Below are positions 1 through 6,677 of a stretch of 42,364 nt of DNA, in pieces; the first letter of the stretch is position 1, and every line of letters starts with the position of its first letter. The notes under the pieces are model-generated. The model searched no databases. It had not been told where the DNA came from and worked only from the letters and a program-made list of their open reading frames with translations. Source of the stretch: Spirochaetes bacterium ADurb.Bin218 (GTDB taxonomy: Bacteria; Spirochaetota; UBA4802; UBA5550); NCBI GenBank assembly GCA_002069965.1, contig MWCI01000025.1, forward strand, positions 1-42,364, in the 5' to 3' direction. The position numbers and the translations under genes are program-made.

Positions 1-568
1 TATAATTATTTGCCACAATAACAGGAGCCTTTGCAATTATGTTTATACACTGCTCTGTAATCTTAGAAAAATCTCTTGTATCTGGATCCTTATCACATCT
101 GCTCAGGTGCGATATTACACTATGGAGAGCATACATTTGATTGTAATTTTCCACCTCACCTATTATTATACTCCTCTCCATATTGGAAAGCTTGGATCTC
201 CTATGAAGCTCATTGCTAAAGATTTCAAGATCTGACTTTGTAGGCAAAACATTTGTCAGTAACAAATAGACCACCTCTTCAAATCCAAAGCGCTTGTTTT
301 TTTCGTTAAAGTCTATTATCTCCTCAACATCATATCCACAATAATACAGCTTGCCATCTATGGGCTTTTTTATCTTTTTCGAAGGATCTTTTTCATCAGG
401 AACTATCTCATATCCAATTACCCTTCCCTTTGTTGTAATGCCAACAACAACACCTGTTCCATCCTGATTTCTTAAGCCTAATTTTATATCCTTTTCTTTT
501 ATTATTTCAGGAGATATATAATCGTGCTCCAGTGTTAATTTTTCGATCTTTTTTAAAATTTTGTCCAT
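1..568 (-). CDS. gltA: Citrate synthase, N-terminal part (cut by window edge)
   Basis: This is the first ~189 codons of a citrate synthase, which condenses oxaloacetate and acetyl-CoA in the cytoplasm; the C-terminal part lies beyond the left edge. I read it from the reverse strand. Family landmarks are GLRNQDGTGVVVGITTKGRV near residue 30, GKLYYCGYDVEEIIDF near 75, a KRFGFEEVVYLLLTNVLP stretch, and MYALHSVISHLSRCDKDP further on. Three in-frame ATGs lie at 580, 574 and 568. I chose 568 because GAGG sits six bases upstream of it. The gene follows prmA in the same direction after ~180 nt, so it may have its own promoter. The catalytic His and Asp of the large domain are outside the window, and a 2-methylcitrate synthase cannot be excluded from this half alone. 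Confidence 0.88.
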   Translation of the reverse strand, partial: MDKILKKIEKLTLEHDYISPEIIKEKDIKLGLRNQDGTGVVVGITTKGRVIGYEIVPDEKDPSKKIKKPIDGKLYYCGYDVEEIIDFNEKNKRFGFEEVVYLLLTNVLPTKSDLEIFSNELHRRSKLSNMERSIIIGEVENYNQMYALHSVISHLSRCDKDPDTRDFSKITEQCINIIAKAPVIVANNY

Positions 569-750
569 AGGCATCCTCATTTTGCTTTTATAAAAAATCA
601 TCCCAGAATAAAATTATTAAATCAATCAAATGACATTAAAGATAAACTGTAAAATTCTGAAGAGACAATTAAAATAGGGATGATTAATTAACTTATAGTG
701 TCCATTTAATGTAAATAATATGTCAAGAAAATAATTTTATTCATGAAAAT

Positions 751-1581
751 TCACAAGGGGGTTTCAAGCCAGAAAGCACACCATTCATCATCAGTTAAAG
801 ATTCTTTGATATTAAACCCATGATATAAAAAAAGCTTTTCCATATCCCCCTTCCAGAGGATCGATATTCCGCTTAAAAGAAGATGGCCCCCTGGCATTAC
901 CAAGTCTTTGAGTTTTTCTATATTGTCTTCGATTATTCTGGAAAGTAAATTTGCAGTGATGACTTTGTATTTTCTCTCTGTAGAAAAGTTATAGAGATCT
1001 GCAACAAAGGGTATAAGATTATCTATTCCATTTAATTTAAGATTTTTTTTAGCCTTTTCCACTGCTGCCCCATCATAGTCAAAGAGTTCTATATCTCGAA
1101 GCCCCAGGAGCCATGAAACAATTGCAAGGATTCCAGATCCAGTGCCAACATCAAGCATGGAGTGTTCCGTCCCAATTTCACAAAAAAGTTTGGTAAGCAT
1201 TTTTGAGCACATCCTTGTAGTTGGATGATGCCCATCGCCAAAGGCATCAAAAGGATCAATGTAAATTATATACTTATAAGGAGTAGCTGGAAGAGCTTTC
1301 CCCTCTGGCAAAACATATATATCAGGAGTTAACTCACAACCATTGTATTGCAATGCCCACTTTGCAGACCAATTCTCTTCAATAAGGGAGGAAGACAATA
1401 AAATCAAATCACCAGTGACCTGTGGTAGAAATTCACTGCTGGAGTAGACTTTTAGATATACAGAGAAATTTTCATACTCAAAAAAGTATGCAATAATTTC
1501 ACCATTTTTAAGGAGTCTCTGACAAAGCGTTTCCAGCTTTTTAAGATGAGACTTTTTTATTTCAAAAACATGTTCAAACAT
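751..1581 (-). CDS. prmA: Ribosomal protein L11 methyltransferase
   Basis: PrmA is a cytoplasmic SAM-dependent enzyme that methylates ribosomal protein L11. The 276-residue product has the family layout: a variable N-terminal substrate-recognition part (about 1-110), an FGDGHHPTTRMC segment, then the class I Rossmann motif LDVGTGSGILAIVSW near residue 143 and the motif TANLLSRII near 210, which corresponds to the PrmA N-x-L active-site region. It is slightly shorter than the usual ~290-310 residues, the difference being in the N-terminal domain. A candidate promoter lies just upstream. gltA follows downstream after ~180 nt. The family assignment is firm; the actual methylation target is inferred. 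Confidence 0.88.
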   Translation of the reverse strand: MFEHVFEIKKSHLKKLETLCQRLLKNGEIIAYFFEYENFSVYLKVYSSSEFLPQVTGDLILLSSSLIEENWSAKWALQYNGCELTPDIYVLPEGKALPATPYKYIIYIDPFDAFGDGHHPTTRMCSKMLTKLFCEIGTEHSMLDVGTGSGILAIVSWLLGLRDIELFDYDGAAVEKAKKNLKLNGIDNLIPFVADLYNFSTERKYKVITANLLSRIIEDNIEKLKDLVMPGGHLLLSGISILWKGDMEKLFLYHGFNIKESLTDDEWCAFWLETPL

Positions 1582-1599
1582 AGAAAACTTGGCAGTTCC

Positions 1600-1627
1600 A
1601 CAATAGGCCCCTGTCCAAATAAGTCAA
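1600..1627 (-). promoter_or_regulatory. Candidate sigma-70 promoter of prmA
   Basis: On the minus strand TTGACT (1622-1627) and TATTGT (1600-1605) are separated by 16 bp and lie about 20 bp before the prmA start codon. The spacing and sequence fit a housekeeping promoter. The assignment rests on consensus match only. Confidence 0.35.
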
Positions 1628-1878
1628 GAAATAAGTTTTATAATATAGATAAAGTGAAGGGGGGCAAGCATAAATTTAGCCAGCAATCCAGTAACACAGC
1701 GATATTTTCTATATTTGTTAAAAAACAGGAAAATTCTCCCACCCTACTATAGTATAACTGAGCAGTAATATAAATGAGGATCATCAGAAACAGTTCTATC
1801 TGTAATTGAAGGATGATATTTCCCTTTACCCTCTATTTAACACTACAGCGATAGTTCTGTGAGAGATGAGTCGCTTCA

Positions 1879-1911
1879 GGTCAAAATCCCCTATTAGCGG
1901 GGAAGTGAAAC
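1879..1911 (-). CRISPR. Single remnant CRISPR repeat
   Basis: On the minus strand a ~33-nt element begins GTTTCACTTCCCCGCTAATA and continues GGGGATTTTGACC. It has the anatomy of many type I-B/III repeats: a GTTTC start, a short CCCC/GGGG hairpin around CGCTAATA, and a TTTTGAC tail. It sits directly at the broken end of a cas2 fragment, where an array normally begins. No second copy with spacer spacing is visible on either side, so this would be a one-repeat relic, not an active array. The bases between 1590 and 1878 show no further repeat. Confidence 0.5.
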
Positions 1912-1986
1912 AAACCCTTCCAATAGCTTAGCCAATTTCTGTCTCCTTGAATCAGATACTATATCATAGCTCACTACTGTAAGCAT
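1894..1986 (-). pseudogene. cas2: Cas2 N-terminal fragment
   Basis: From the ATG at 1984-1986 the reverse strand reads MLTVVSYDIVSDSRRQKLAK then LLEGF. This is the typical start of Cas2, the small metal-dependent dimer that partners Cas1 in spacer acquisition: beta-strand 1 with the conserved YDI Asp, then D-x-R-R and the first helix. Full Cas2 is ~85-100 residues, but here the family match ends after ~25 codons, where the sequence passes into the CRISPR-repeat-like element and stops at 1894-1896. GGAG lies eight bases upstream of the ATG, so the start itself is intact. Another AGGAGGG-plus-ATG at 2013-2015 opens a 19-codon frame that overlaps cas2, possibly the start of a lost neighbouring gene. 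Confidence 0.7.
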
Positions 1987-2192
1987 ATAGCTCTCCATAG
2001 ATAAATGGCCGATAATTGGACATAAGCCCTCCTAAAACTTAAAATTTAATTCCCAAGGATTTCTCCTTAAGAATAAAAATAATAAAAGTTTTAGAAAAAA
2101 CTAAACTTTTTTTTAGTAGTTTTCAAAGAACAACAAATTTTTTTCCATTTTTAACTTTCTTAAGTCAAAAGCACCTTCATTTATCCTTAATC

Positions 2193-2534
2193 TCAAGCTT
2201 TACCCACTTTATTATCAAACCATTTTCCCTTTGACAAACTTTCAAGCTCACCTGTTGCCTCTGCACCATGCCTTATGGGATAATTGGGCCTGAATACTCC
2301 AATCCCTGCAGAAATATGGAAGATATCATTAAAACATGTAAACTTAGAAAATTTATTGTGAATTTCTATAGAAAAATCTATTAAATCCTTCCAGTTGCCA
2401 ACTGCGAAGAGATCATCTCCTCCTGAATATGTTATGTATATGTTATGCTCTTCTGCTATGTAATTTATGCACCACAAAAAGAAGTTATTCATGCTTCTAC
2501 TTAAGGTTGCAAAGCGCGAAATAGTCTTTGCCAC
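2193..2534 (-). pseudogene. csm1: Cas10/Csm1 palm-domain fragment (type III-A CRISPR)
   Basis: This 113-codon frame matches only the second palm (cyclase) domain of Csm1/Cas10, the large subunit of type III-A effector complexes that makes cyclic oligoadenylates. Visible are ISRFATLSRS, the catalytic YSGGDDLFAVGNW motif (GGDD near residue 40) and HISAGIGVFRPNYPIRHGAE. Full Csm1 is about 700-850 residues, so the HD nuclease domain, first palm and zinc domain are absent, and the C-terminal part breaks off after LESLSKG with an unrelated tail. The GTG at 2532-2534 is only the first possible start in an in-frame remnant and overlaps the 3' end of the cas6 fragment, so a deletion fused the two genes. 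No functional product is expected. Confidence 0.85.
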
Positions 2535-3157
2535 TGCAGATGATTTACTATATCAACAAAATCTATTGTTTGTAAAGTTTTACCTTCTTTCTTGAGCCTG
2601 CATGGAGTCAAAAATTCTATTTCAACTATATTAGATACTTTTTGATATTCAAGGGAAACTGGCAAAAAATTTCCATTTTCATAGGTCAGTTCCTCTAAGT
2701 TATAATTACGGCCATCTACTACATTAGTAATGTGACATAGGCTAAATTTACCTCTATGTTTTCCAAGGCCTTTTGCTCCGAGCTTTTCAATAGAAAAAAC
2801 AATATGAGGTAAATATTTGATAGCACTGCCTACTATGGTTATGGAAAATGCAAAATTTTCTCCTGCCTTGAGGCTTATAGGTCCATTAAACAATGGAGTT
2901 ATTGCAAAGGGATGAGGATAGTGAGTTGCTTTTTTCATATTGGAAAGATTCTGCAGCGAGACACTTTCAAAAACTCTTGCATAGGGACATGTCTCTGCCA
3001 GAAGGCAATCCCTGCAGATTGACTTCTTTTTACCCATGACGCAAAAAGTATGCTTCATGGACATACCCATGCCACCACGCAAAGCAATGGAAGGATATTT
3101 TTCCAAAAGCAGTTCGGTCTCTACCTTAAAATTTAAGCAGAAGCTAAATAATTCCAT
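2501..3157 (-). pseudogene. cas6: Cas6 crRNA-processing endoribonuclease, 3' end lost
   Basis: Cas6 cleaves CRISPR transcripts within repeats. The product shows the PF10040-type pattern: SIALRGGMGMSMKHTFC near the N-terminus, a C-x2-C...C-x-Y cluster (CRDCLLAETCPYARVFE), a HPFAITPLF segment, and the glycine-rich RAMP loop GLGKHRGKFSLCHI, followed by LTPCRLKKEGK. I prefer the ATG at 3157 to the GTG at 3187 because family members begin close to this hydrophobic strand. The family match fades at ~VNHLQ and the frame stops just inside csm1 sequence, so the last helix is lost. The N-terminal 200 residues look undamaged, and residual activity cannot be ruled out. An inverted repeat CTTAAGTG/CACTTAAG lies just upstream of the start. 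Confidence 0.75.
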
Positions 3158-3396
3158 AATTTTCTTAAGTGATAAAAAGTTATGCACTTAAGTTTTTTTA
3201 TCTTCAACCTCACCAGCCCCTTGCGTGATGATACTAAGCTCAAAAATCACATTGAGCTACCACCCATTGAAATAAATCCTTAAAACTTTTCCAATACCAA
3301 TAATCATATTTAAATCTATTGACATTAAGCAATAAATCTTTAATAATAAATCAATTATCTCAGAGGAGGCATTGAAAATAGTATTTATCATCAATG

Positions 3397-3498
3397 ATTA
3401 TTCCTAATATAATTTTTAGTGTAAAATCAAGAAAATATTATCCCAGCCAAAAGCGGTGAAGATAATAGAGTATTTTTATTTTAAAAGAATTTAAGGAA
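3397..3498 (+). repeat. Dispersed ~100-bp structured repeat, copy A
   Basis: This 102-bp stretch is closely similar to 27834-27939. Shared blocks include ATTATTCCTAA, TATAATTTT, AGTGTAAAATCAAGAAAA, a CCCAGCC core, and AGAGTATTTTTATTTTAAAA ending in TTAAGGAA. Between the blocks copy A can fold TATTATC against GATAATA, with CC/GG pairs inside. Its last bases (AAGGAA) serve as the ribosome binding site of the ThiF-like gene that starts six bases on, so here it looks like a promoter (TATAAT) plus a structured leader. The rest of 3158-3396 is AT-rich with no gene. Confidence 0.65.
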
Positions 3499-3503
3499 CA
3501 TGC

Positions 3504-4235
3504 ATGTTAAGTGACATAGAATTACAACTTTTAAAAAGACATTTTGAGATCCAAGGGTGGGATATCTCAAAACAAGAGGCTTTAAAAAACTCATCTGTTT
3601 TTGTTGCAGGTGCAGGAGGTCTTGGCAGTCCTGTACTTTTTTATCTTGCAGCAGCAGGTATTGGCAATATAAAATTTTGTGATAGAGATGTTGTTGATCT
3701 ATCAAATCTCAACAGGCAAATACTCTACACAATATCAGATTCCGGGAAGCCCAAAGCTCACATTGCAAGAGAGAGACTCTTACAATTGAACAGCTTTGCA
3801 AAGATCCAATCACTAAAAGGAGAGATAAATGAATCTCTCTTTGAAGATGAGCACTTTGACCTTATAATTGACTGCGTTGATAATTTTGAAACACGTCACC
3901 TATTAAATAAAATCTCTATAAAGAAAAATATACCTTTACTTCATGCTGGGGTAACTGAATTTTATTGTCAGGTAACACTACTTATTCCAGGACAAACCCC
4001 ATGCCTTGCCTGCTTTCTTCCAGAGGGGACAAAAAATTCTGGCAAAGGGATTATTGGTGCAATGGCGGGGATTGCAGGGTCGATTCAGGCTCTTGAGGCT
4101 ATAAAATTCTTATCCAAAACAGGAGAATCTCTTGTTGGTAAAATTCTTTTTGTTGACATGAAGAATATTTCTTTTAACACAATGAATATCAAAGTCAATC
4201 CAAAATGTAAAATATGTTCTCATTTAGCGAGGTAA
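3504..4235 (+). CDS. ThiF/MoeB/HesA-family adenylyltransferase
   Basis: This is an E1-like enzyme that adenylates the C-terminal glycine of a ubiquitin-like sulfur carrier (ThiS or MoaD type) in thiamine or molybdopterin synthesis. The 243 residues carry the nucleotide loop VFVAGAGGLGSPV near 33, DLSNLNRQIL near 65 with the conserved Arg, and IIDCVDNFETRHLLNK near 120. The structural zinc is held by CLAC near 164 and CKIC near 236. The length is normal for ThiF/MoeB without a rhodanese domain. No carrier-protein gene is adjacent, so thiamine and molybdopterin roles cannot be separated. It starts a three-gene run with the next two ORFs (3-nt and 1-nt gaps), downstream of the dispersed repeat that supplies its Shine-Dalgarno sequence. 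Confidence 0.85.
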   Translation: MLSDIELQLLKRHFEIQGWDISKQEALKNSSVFVAGAGGLGSPVLFYLAAAGIGNIKFCDRDVVDLSNLNRQILYTISDSGKPKAHIARERLLQLNSFAKIQSLKGEINESLFEDEHFDLIIDCVDNFETRHLLNKISIKKNIPLLHAGVTEFYCQVTLLIPGQTPCLACFLPEGTKNSGKGIIGAMAGIAGSIQALEAIKFLSKTGESLVGKILFVDMKNISFNTMNIKVNPKCKICSHLAR

Positions 4236-4238
4236 AAA

Positions 4239-4547
4239 ATGTTTAGAAAATCAAGAATTATTATGGCTGTGGCTCTACTGCTATTAATTTTTGGACTATT
4301 TATTTATTTCAAATACTTCTTCAGCTATGAGCAGAGGAATATAACTTTACGAAAGATCGAAACCATCACAGGTCAAAATCTTACTGTAACTGTATTTGGA
4401 TATGACGGCCGCATAATAAAAAGATGGACCAATGTGAAGAAAATAACAAGCTTCCAGGATGGACGCAATTACTCCTTCTTTTATACAAAGGATGGCAAAT
4501 ACGTCCAGATCCCTGACTCTGTGTGGTATATAGCAGAAGAGGAGTAA
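4239..4547 (+). CDS. Small single-pass membrane protein, unrecognised
   Basis: A 102-residue protein with a basic N-terminus (MFRKSR), one strong transmembrane helix at about residues 8-28 (IIMAVALLLLIFGLFIYF), and a ~75-residue tail rich in beta-forming and charged residues, ending with KYVQIPDSVWYIAEEE. By the positive-inside rule the tail should lie outside the cytoplasm. It could instead be an uncleaved signal anchor. The start is well supported by GAGG six bases upstream, and the gene is packed between the ThiF-like gene and recG, so it is surely translated with them. I do not recognise the family. It carries no cysteine or obvious catalytic motif. Confidence 0.7.
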   Translation: MFRKSRIIMAVALLLLIFGLFIYFKYFFSYEQRNITLRKIETITGQNLTVTVFGYDGRIIKRWTNVKKITSFQDGRNYSFFYTKDGKYVQIPDSVWYIAEEE

Positions 4548-4548
4548 T

Positions 4549-6639
4549 TTGAAAAGCATCCCTGTTTCTGCTCTAAAAGGCGTTGGCCCTGCAAGAGCCT
4601 CTGTTTTAAAAAGCGAGGCAGATATTGAAACTGTGGAGGATCTTCTCTATTACATACCACGTCGCTATCTGGACAGAAGCAACACAAAGAGAATCATTGA
4701 CGTTTTTGATGGAGAGGAGGTCACAGTATTTGGACGGGTTTTGTCTGTTACATTTGTCAATGCAAAGAAAAACTTCCTTGAGGTAAAAATATCTGATGGA
4801 ACTGATAGCCTTTCTGGAATATTTTTTGGAGGAATAAATTTTTTTAAAAAGATATTTGAGGAAAAGGATCTGGTTGTTTTCTCCGGCAAGGTCAACATAA
4901 ACAGAAAAAAGCAGATTGTCCACCCTGAATTTGATTTTTTTGAACAGGAAGTGAAAACATCAGAGCTTCTCAATACAGGGAGAATTATACCCTTATACAA
5001 ATCTTCAATGAATCTAAAAAAATATGGCCTTGACTCACGGGCTTTACGAAGGCTTATTCACTCTGCATTACAGGAATACTCACCCCTGATAGAAGAACCA
5101 ATTGACACCAATATTTTGCAAAAACATAATCTGCCAGATTTAAAAACTGCCATAAGAGGTGTGCACTTCCCCGAATCCCAGGAACAGGCAGAATTGTGCA
5201 GAAAGCGCCTTGCTTTTAATGAAATATTCTTTATGCAATCTTTTCTACAAATAAATAAATTATTATCAAAATTAAAGAGCCATAAAAAAACTACAAGTCC
5301 TGAACTTTCACTTTTTAATGAATTTATCAACAAGCTGCCCTATAGCCTCACCTCTGATCAAAAGAAGGCAATAGAGGATATAAAAAATGACATTTTTTCC
5401 TCTGCTCCAATGAATAGGCTTTTGCAAGGAGATGTTGGTTGCGGAAAGACTGCTGTTGCCCTTGCCACTGCAATGTTTCATATTGAGATGAATAATCAGG
5501 TTGCAATAATGGCACCCACAGAGATTCTTGCACGGCAGCATTTCAACAATGCAGAAAAATTTCTGCCAGATTCAATTCGCTGCGCTTTGCTTACAAGCTC
5601 CACACCATCAAAGGAAAAGAAAGAAATTCTGGAGTCTCTAAACTCAGGTGAAATAAAGCTCATCATTGGAACGCATGCGCTGCTGCAATCCAATGTAGTA
5701 TTTAAAAATTTGGGATACATAATAATTGATGAGCAACATCGCTTTGGGGTTGAACAACGAGCAAAACTCAGACTAAAAGGAGAAAATACTGATCTTCTTA
5801 TAATGACTGCAACCCCAATTCCCAGATCACTTTCCATGACTCTATATGGCGATATGGATGTTACGATAATAAAAGAAAAGCCAGGCAACAGACAGGAGAT
5901 AACTACCCTTGCCTTTCCAGATAGTAGACTGCCTGCTGTTTATAATTCTTTGAGAAAATATATAGATCAGGGTCGACAGATCTATTATATTCTACCTCTA
6001 ATAGAGGAGTCAGAAAAGATAGATCTAAAATCTGCTATAGAAACTTTCTATCACTTAAGCTCAAAGGTATTCCCAGATAAGCGAGTTGCTATTCTTCACG
6101 GTAAGATGTCTCAAAAGGAAAAAGATGAAATCATGGAGGCCTTTCGTGAGGGTTTTATAGATTTGCTTGTATCTACAACTGTTGTTGAGGTAGGAGTTGA
6201 TGTGGCAAACGCCAATGTCATGGTGATTGAGCATGCAGAGCGTTTTGGACTTGCGCAACTCCACCAGCTTAGAGGAAGAGTTGGACGCGGTGAACATAAA
6301 TCTTTTTGTGTGCTTATACACAAAGAAAATTTATCCGAAGATGCTGCACAGAGGATAAAGATAATGACAGAAACATCAGACGGCTTTCTTATATCCGAAA
6401 AGGATTTGCTCCTCCGTGGAAGTGGAGAGCTTATTGGCACAAGACAGCATGGTTTTTTTGAATTTGAATTTACAGATCCATCCCAGGATATAAACTTAAT
6501 CATAGCTGCAAGGGATGAGGCTCGTCTTTTTGTCCAGACACTGGATATAACAGATGAATTTTCTTTGAAAGATTTTTTTGCAAGCAACAAGATTATTAAA
6601 AACTTAAGGGCAAAGAGGTTATTTCAAATACTTGCATAA
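4549..6639 (+). CDS. recG: ATP-dependent DNA helicase RecG
   Basis: RecG is a monomeric branch-migrating helicase that remodels stalled forks and Holliday junctions. The 696-residue product shows an N-terminal ALKGVGPARASVL helix-hairpin-helix segment, an OB-fold wedge domain (about 60-160), the Walker A motif GDVGCGKTAVA near 285, the DEQH box (IIDEQHRFGVEQR) near 396, TATPIPRSL near 425, and the C-terminal helicase motifs STTVVEVGVDVANA and QLRGRVGRG near 545-575. The length is usual. The start is a TTG directly after the preceding stop, with GGAG just before it, and no ATG alternative exists near the conserved N-terminus. It is the last gene of the plus-strand run and ends at a strong hairpin. 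Confidence 0.96.
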   Translation: MKSIPVSALKGVGPARASVLKSEADIETVEDLLYYIPRRYLDRSNTKRIIDVFDGEEVTVFGRVLSVTFVNAKKNFLEVKISDGTDSLSGIFFGGINFFKKIFEEKDLVVFSGKVNINRKKQIVHPEFDFFEQEVKTSELLNTGRIIPLYKSSMNLKKYGLDSRALRRLIHSALQEYSPLIEEPIDTNILQKHNLPDLKTAIRGVHFPESQEQAELCRKRLAFNEIFFMQSFLQINKLLSKLKSHKKTTSPELSLFNEFINKLPYSLTSDQKKAIEDIKNDIFSSAPMNRLLQGDVGCGKTAVALATAMFHIEMNNQVAIMAPTEILARQHFNNAEKFLPDSIRCALLTSSTPSKEKKEILESLNSGEIKLIIGTHALLQSNVVFKNLGYIIIDEQHRFGVEQRAKLRLKGENTDLLIMTATPIPRSLSMTLYGDMDVTIIKEKPGNRQEITTLAFPDSRLPAVYNSLRKYIDQGRQIYYILPLIEESEKIDLKSAIETFYHLSSKVFPDKRVAILHGKMSQKEKDEIMEAFREGFIDLLVSTTVVEVGVDVANANVMVIEHAERFGLAQLHQLRGRVGRGEHKSFCVLIHKENLSEDAAQRIKIMTETSDGFLISEKDLLLRGSGELIGTRQHGFFEFEFTDPSQDINLIIAARDEARLFVQTLDITDEFSLKDFFASNKIIKNLRAKRLFQILA

Positions 6640-6677
6640 TTTAAATCCCTGCTTGTATGCAGGGATTTAAATTTTTT
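6640..6677 (+). terminator. Rho-independent terminator of recG
   Basis: A 13-bp perfect stem (TTTAAATCCCTGC, loop TTGTAT, GCAGGGATTTAAA) starts at the recG stop codon and is followed by TTTTTTAA on the plus strand. It separates the convergent recG and ftsH. The U-run is good only in the recG direction, although the stem is symmetrical and could hinder readthrough from ftsH too. Confidence 0.85.

Noticed and set aside
622-750. TTGACA near 720 (minus strand) as gltA promoter
   Set aside because: The nearest -10-like TATAAG is 23 bp away, too far for sigma-70 spacing.
1546-1752. Plus-strand ORF of 68 codons over the prmA start
   Set aside because: It overlaps the prmA N-terminus and promoter, has no Shine-Dalgarno site and a composition typical of out-of-frame AT-rich DNA.
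4347-4687. Minus-strand ORFs across the small membrane protein and recG
   Set aside because: They are antisense shadows of well-supported genes without their own start signals.
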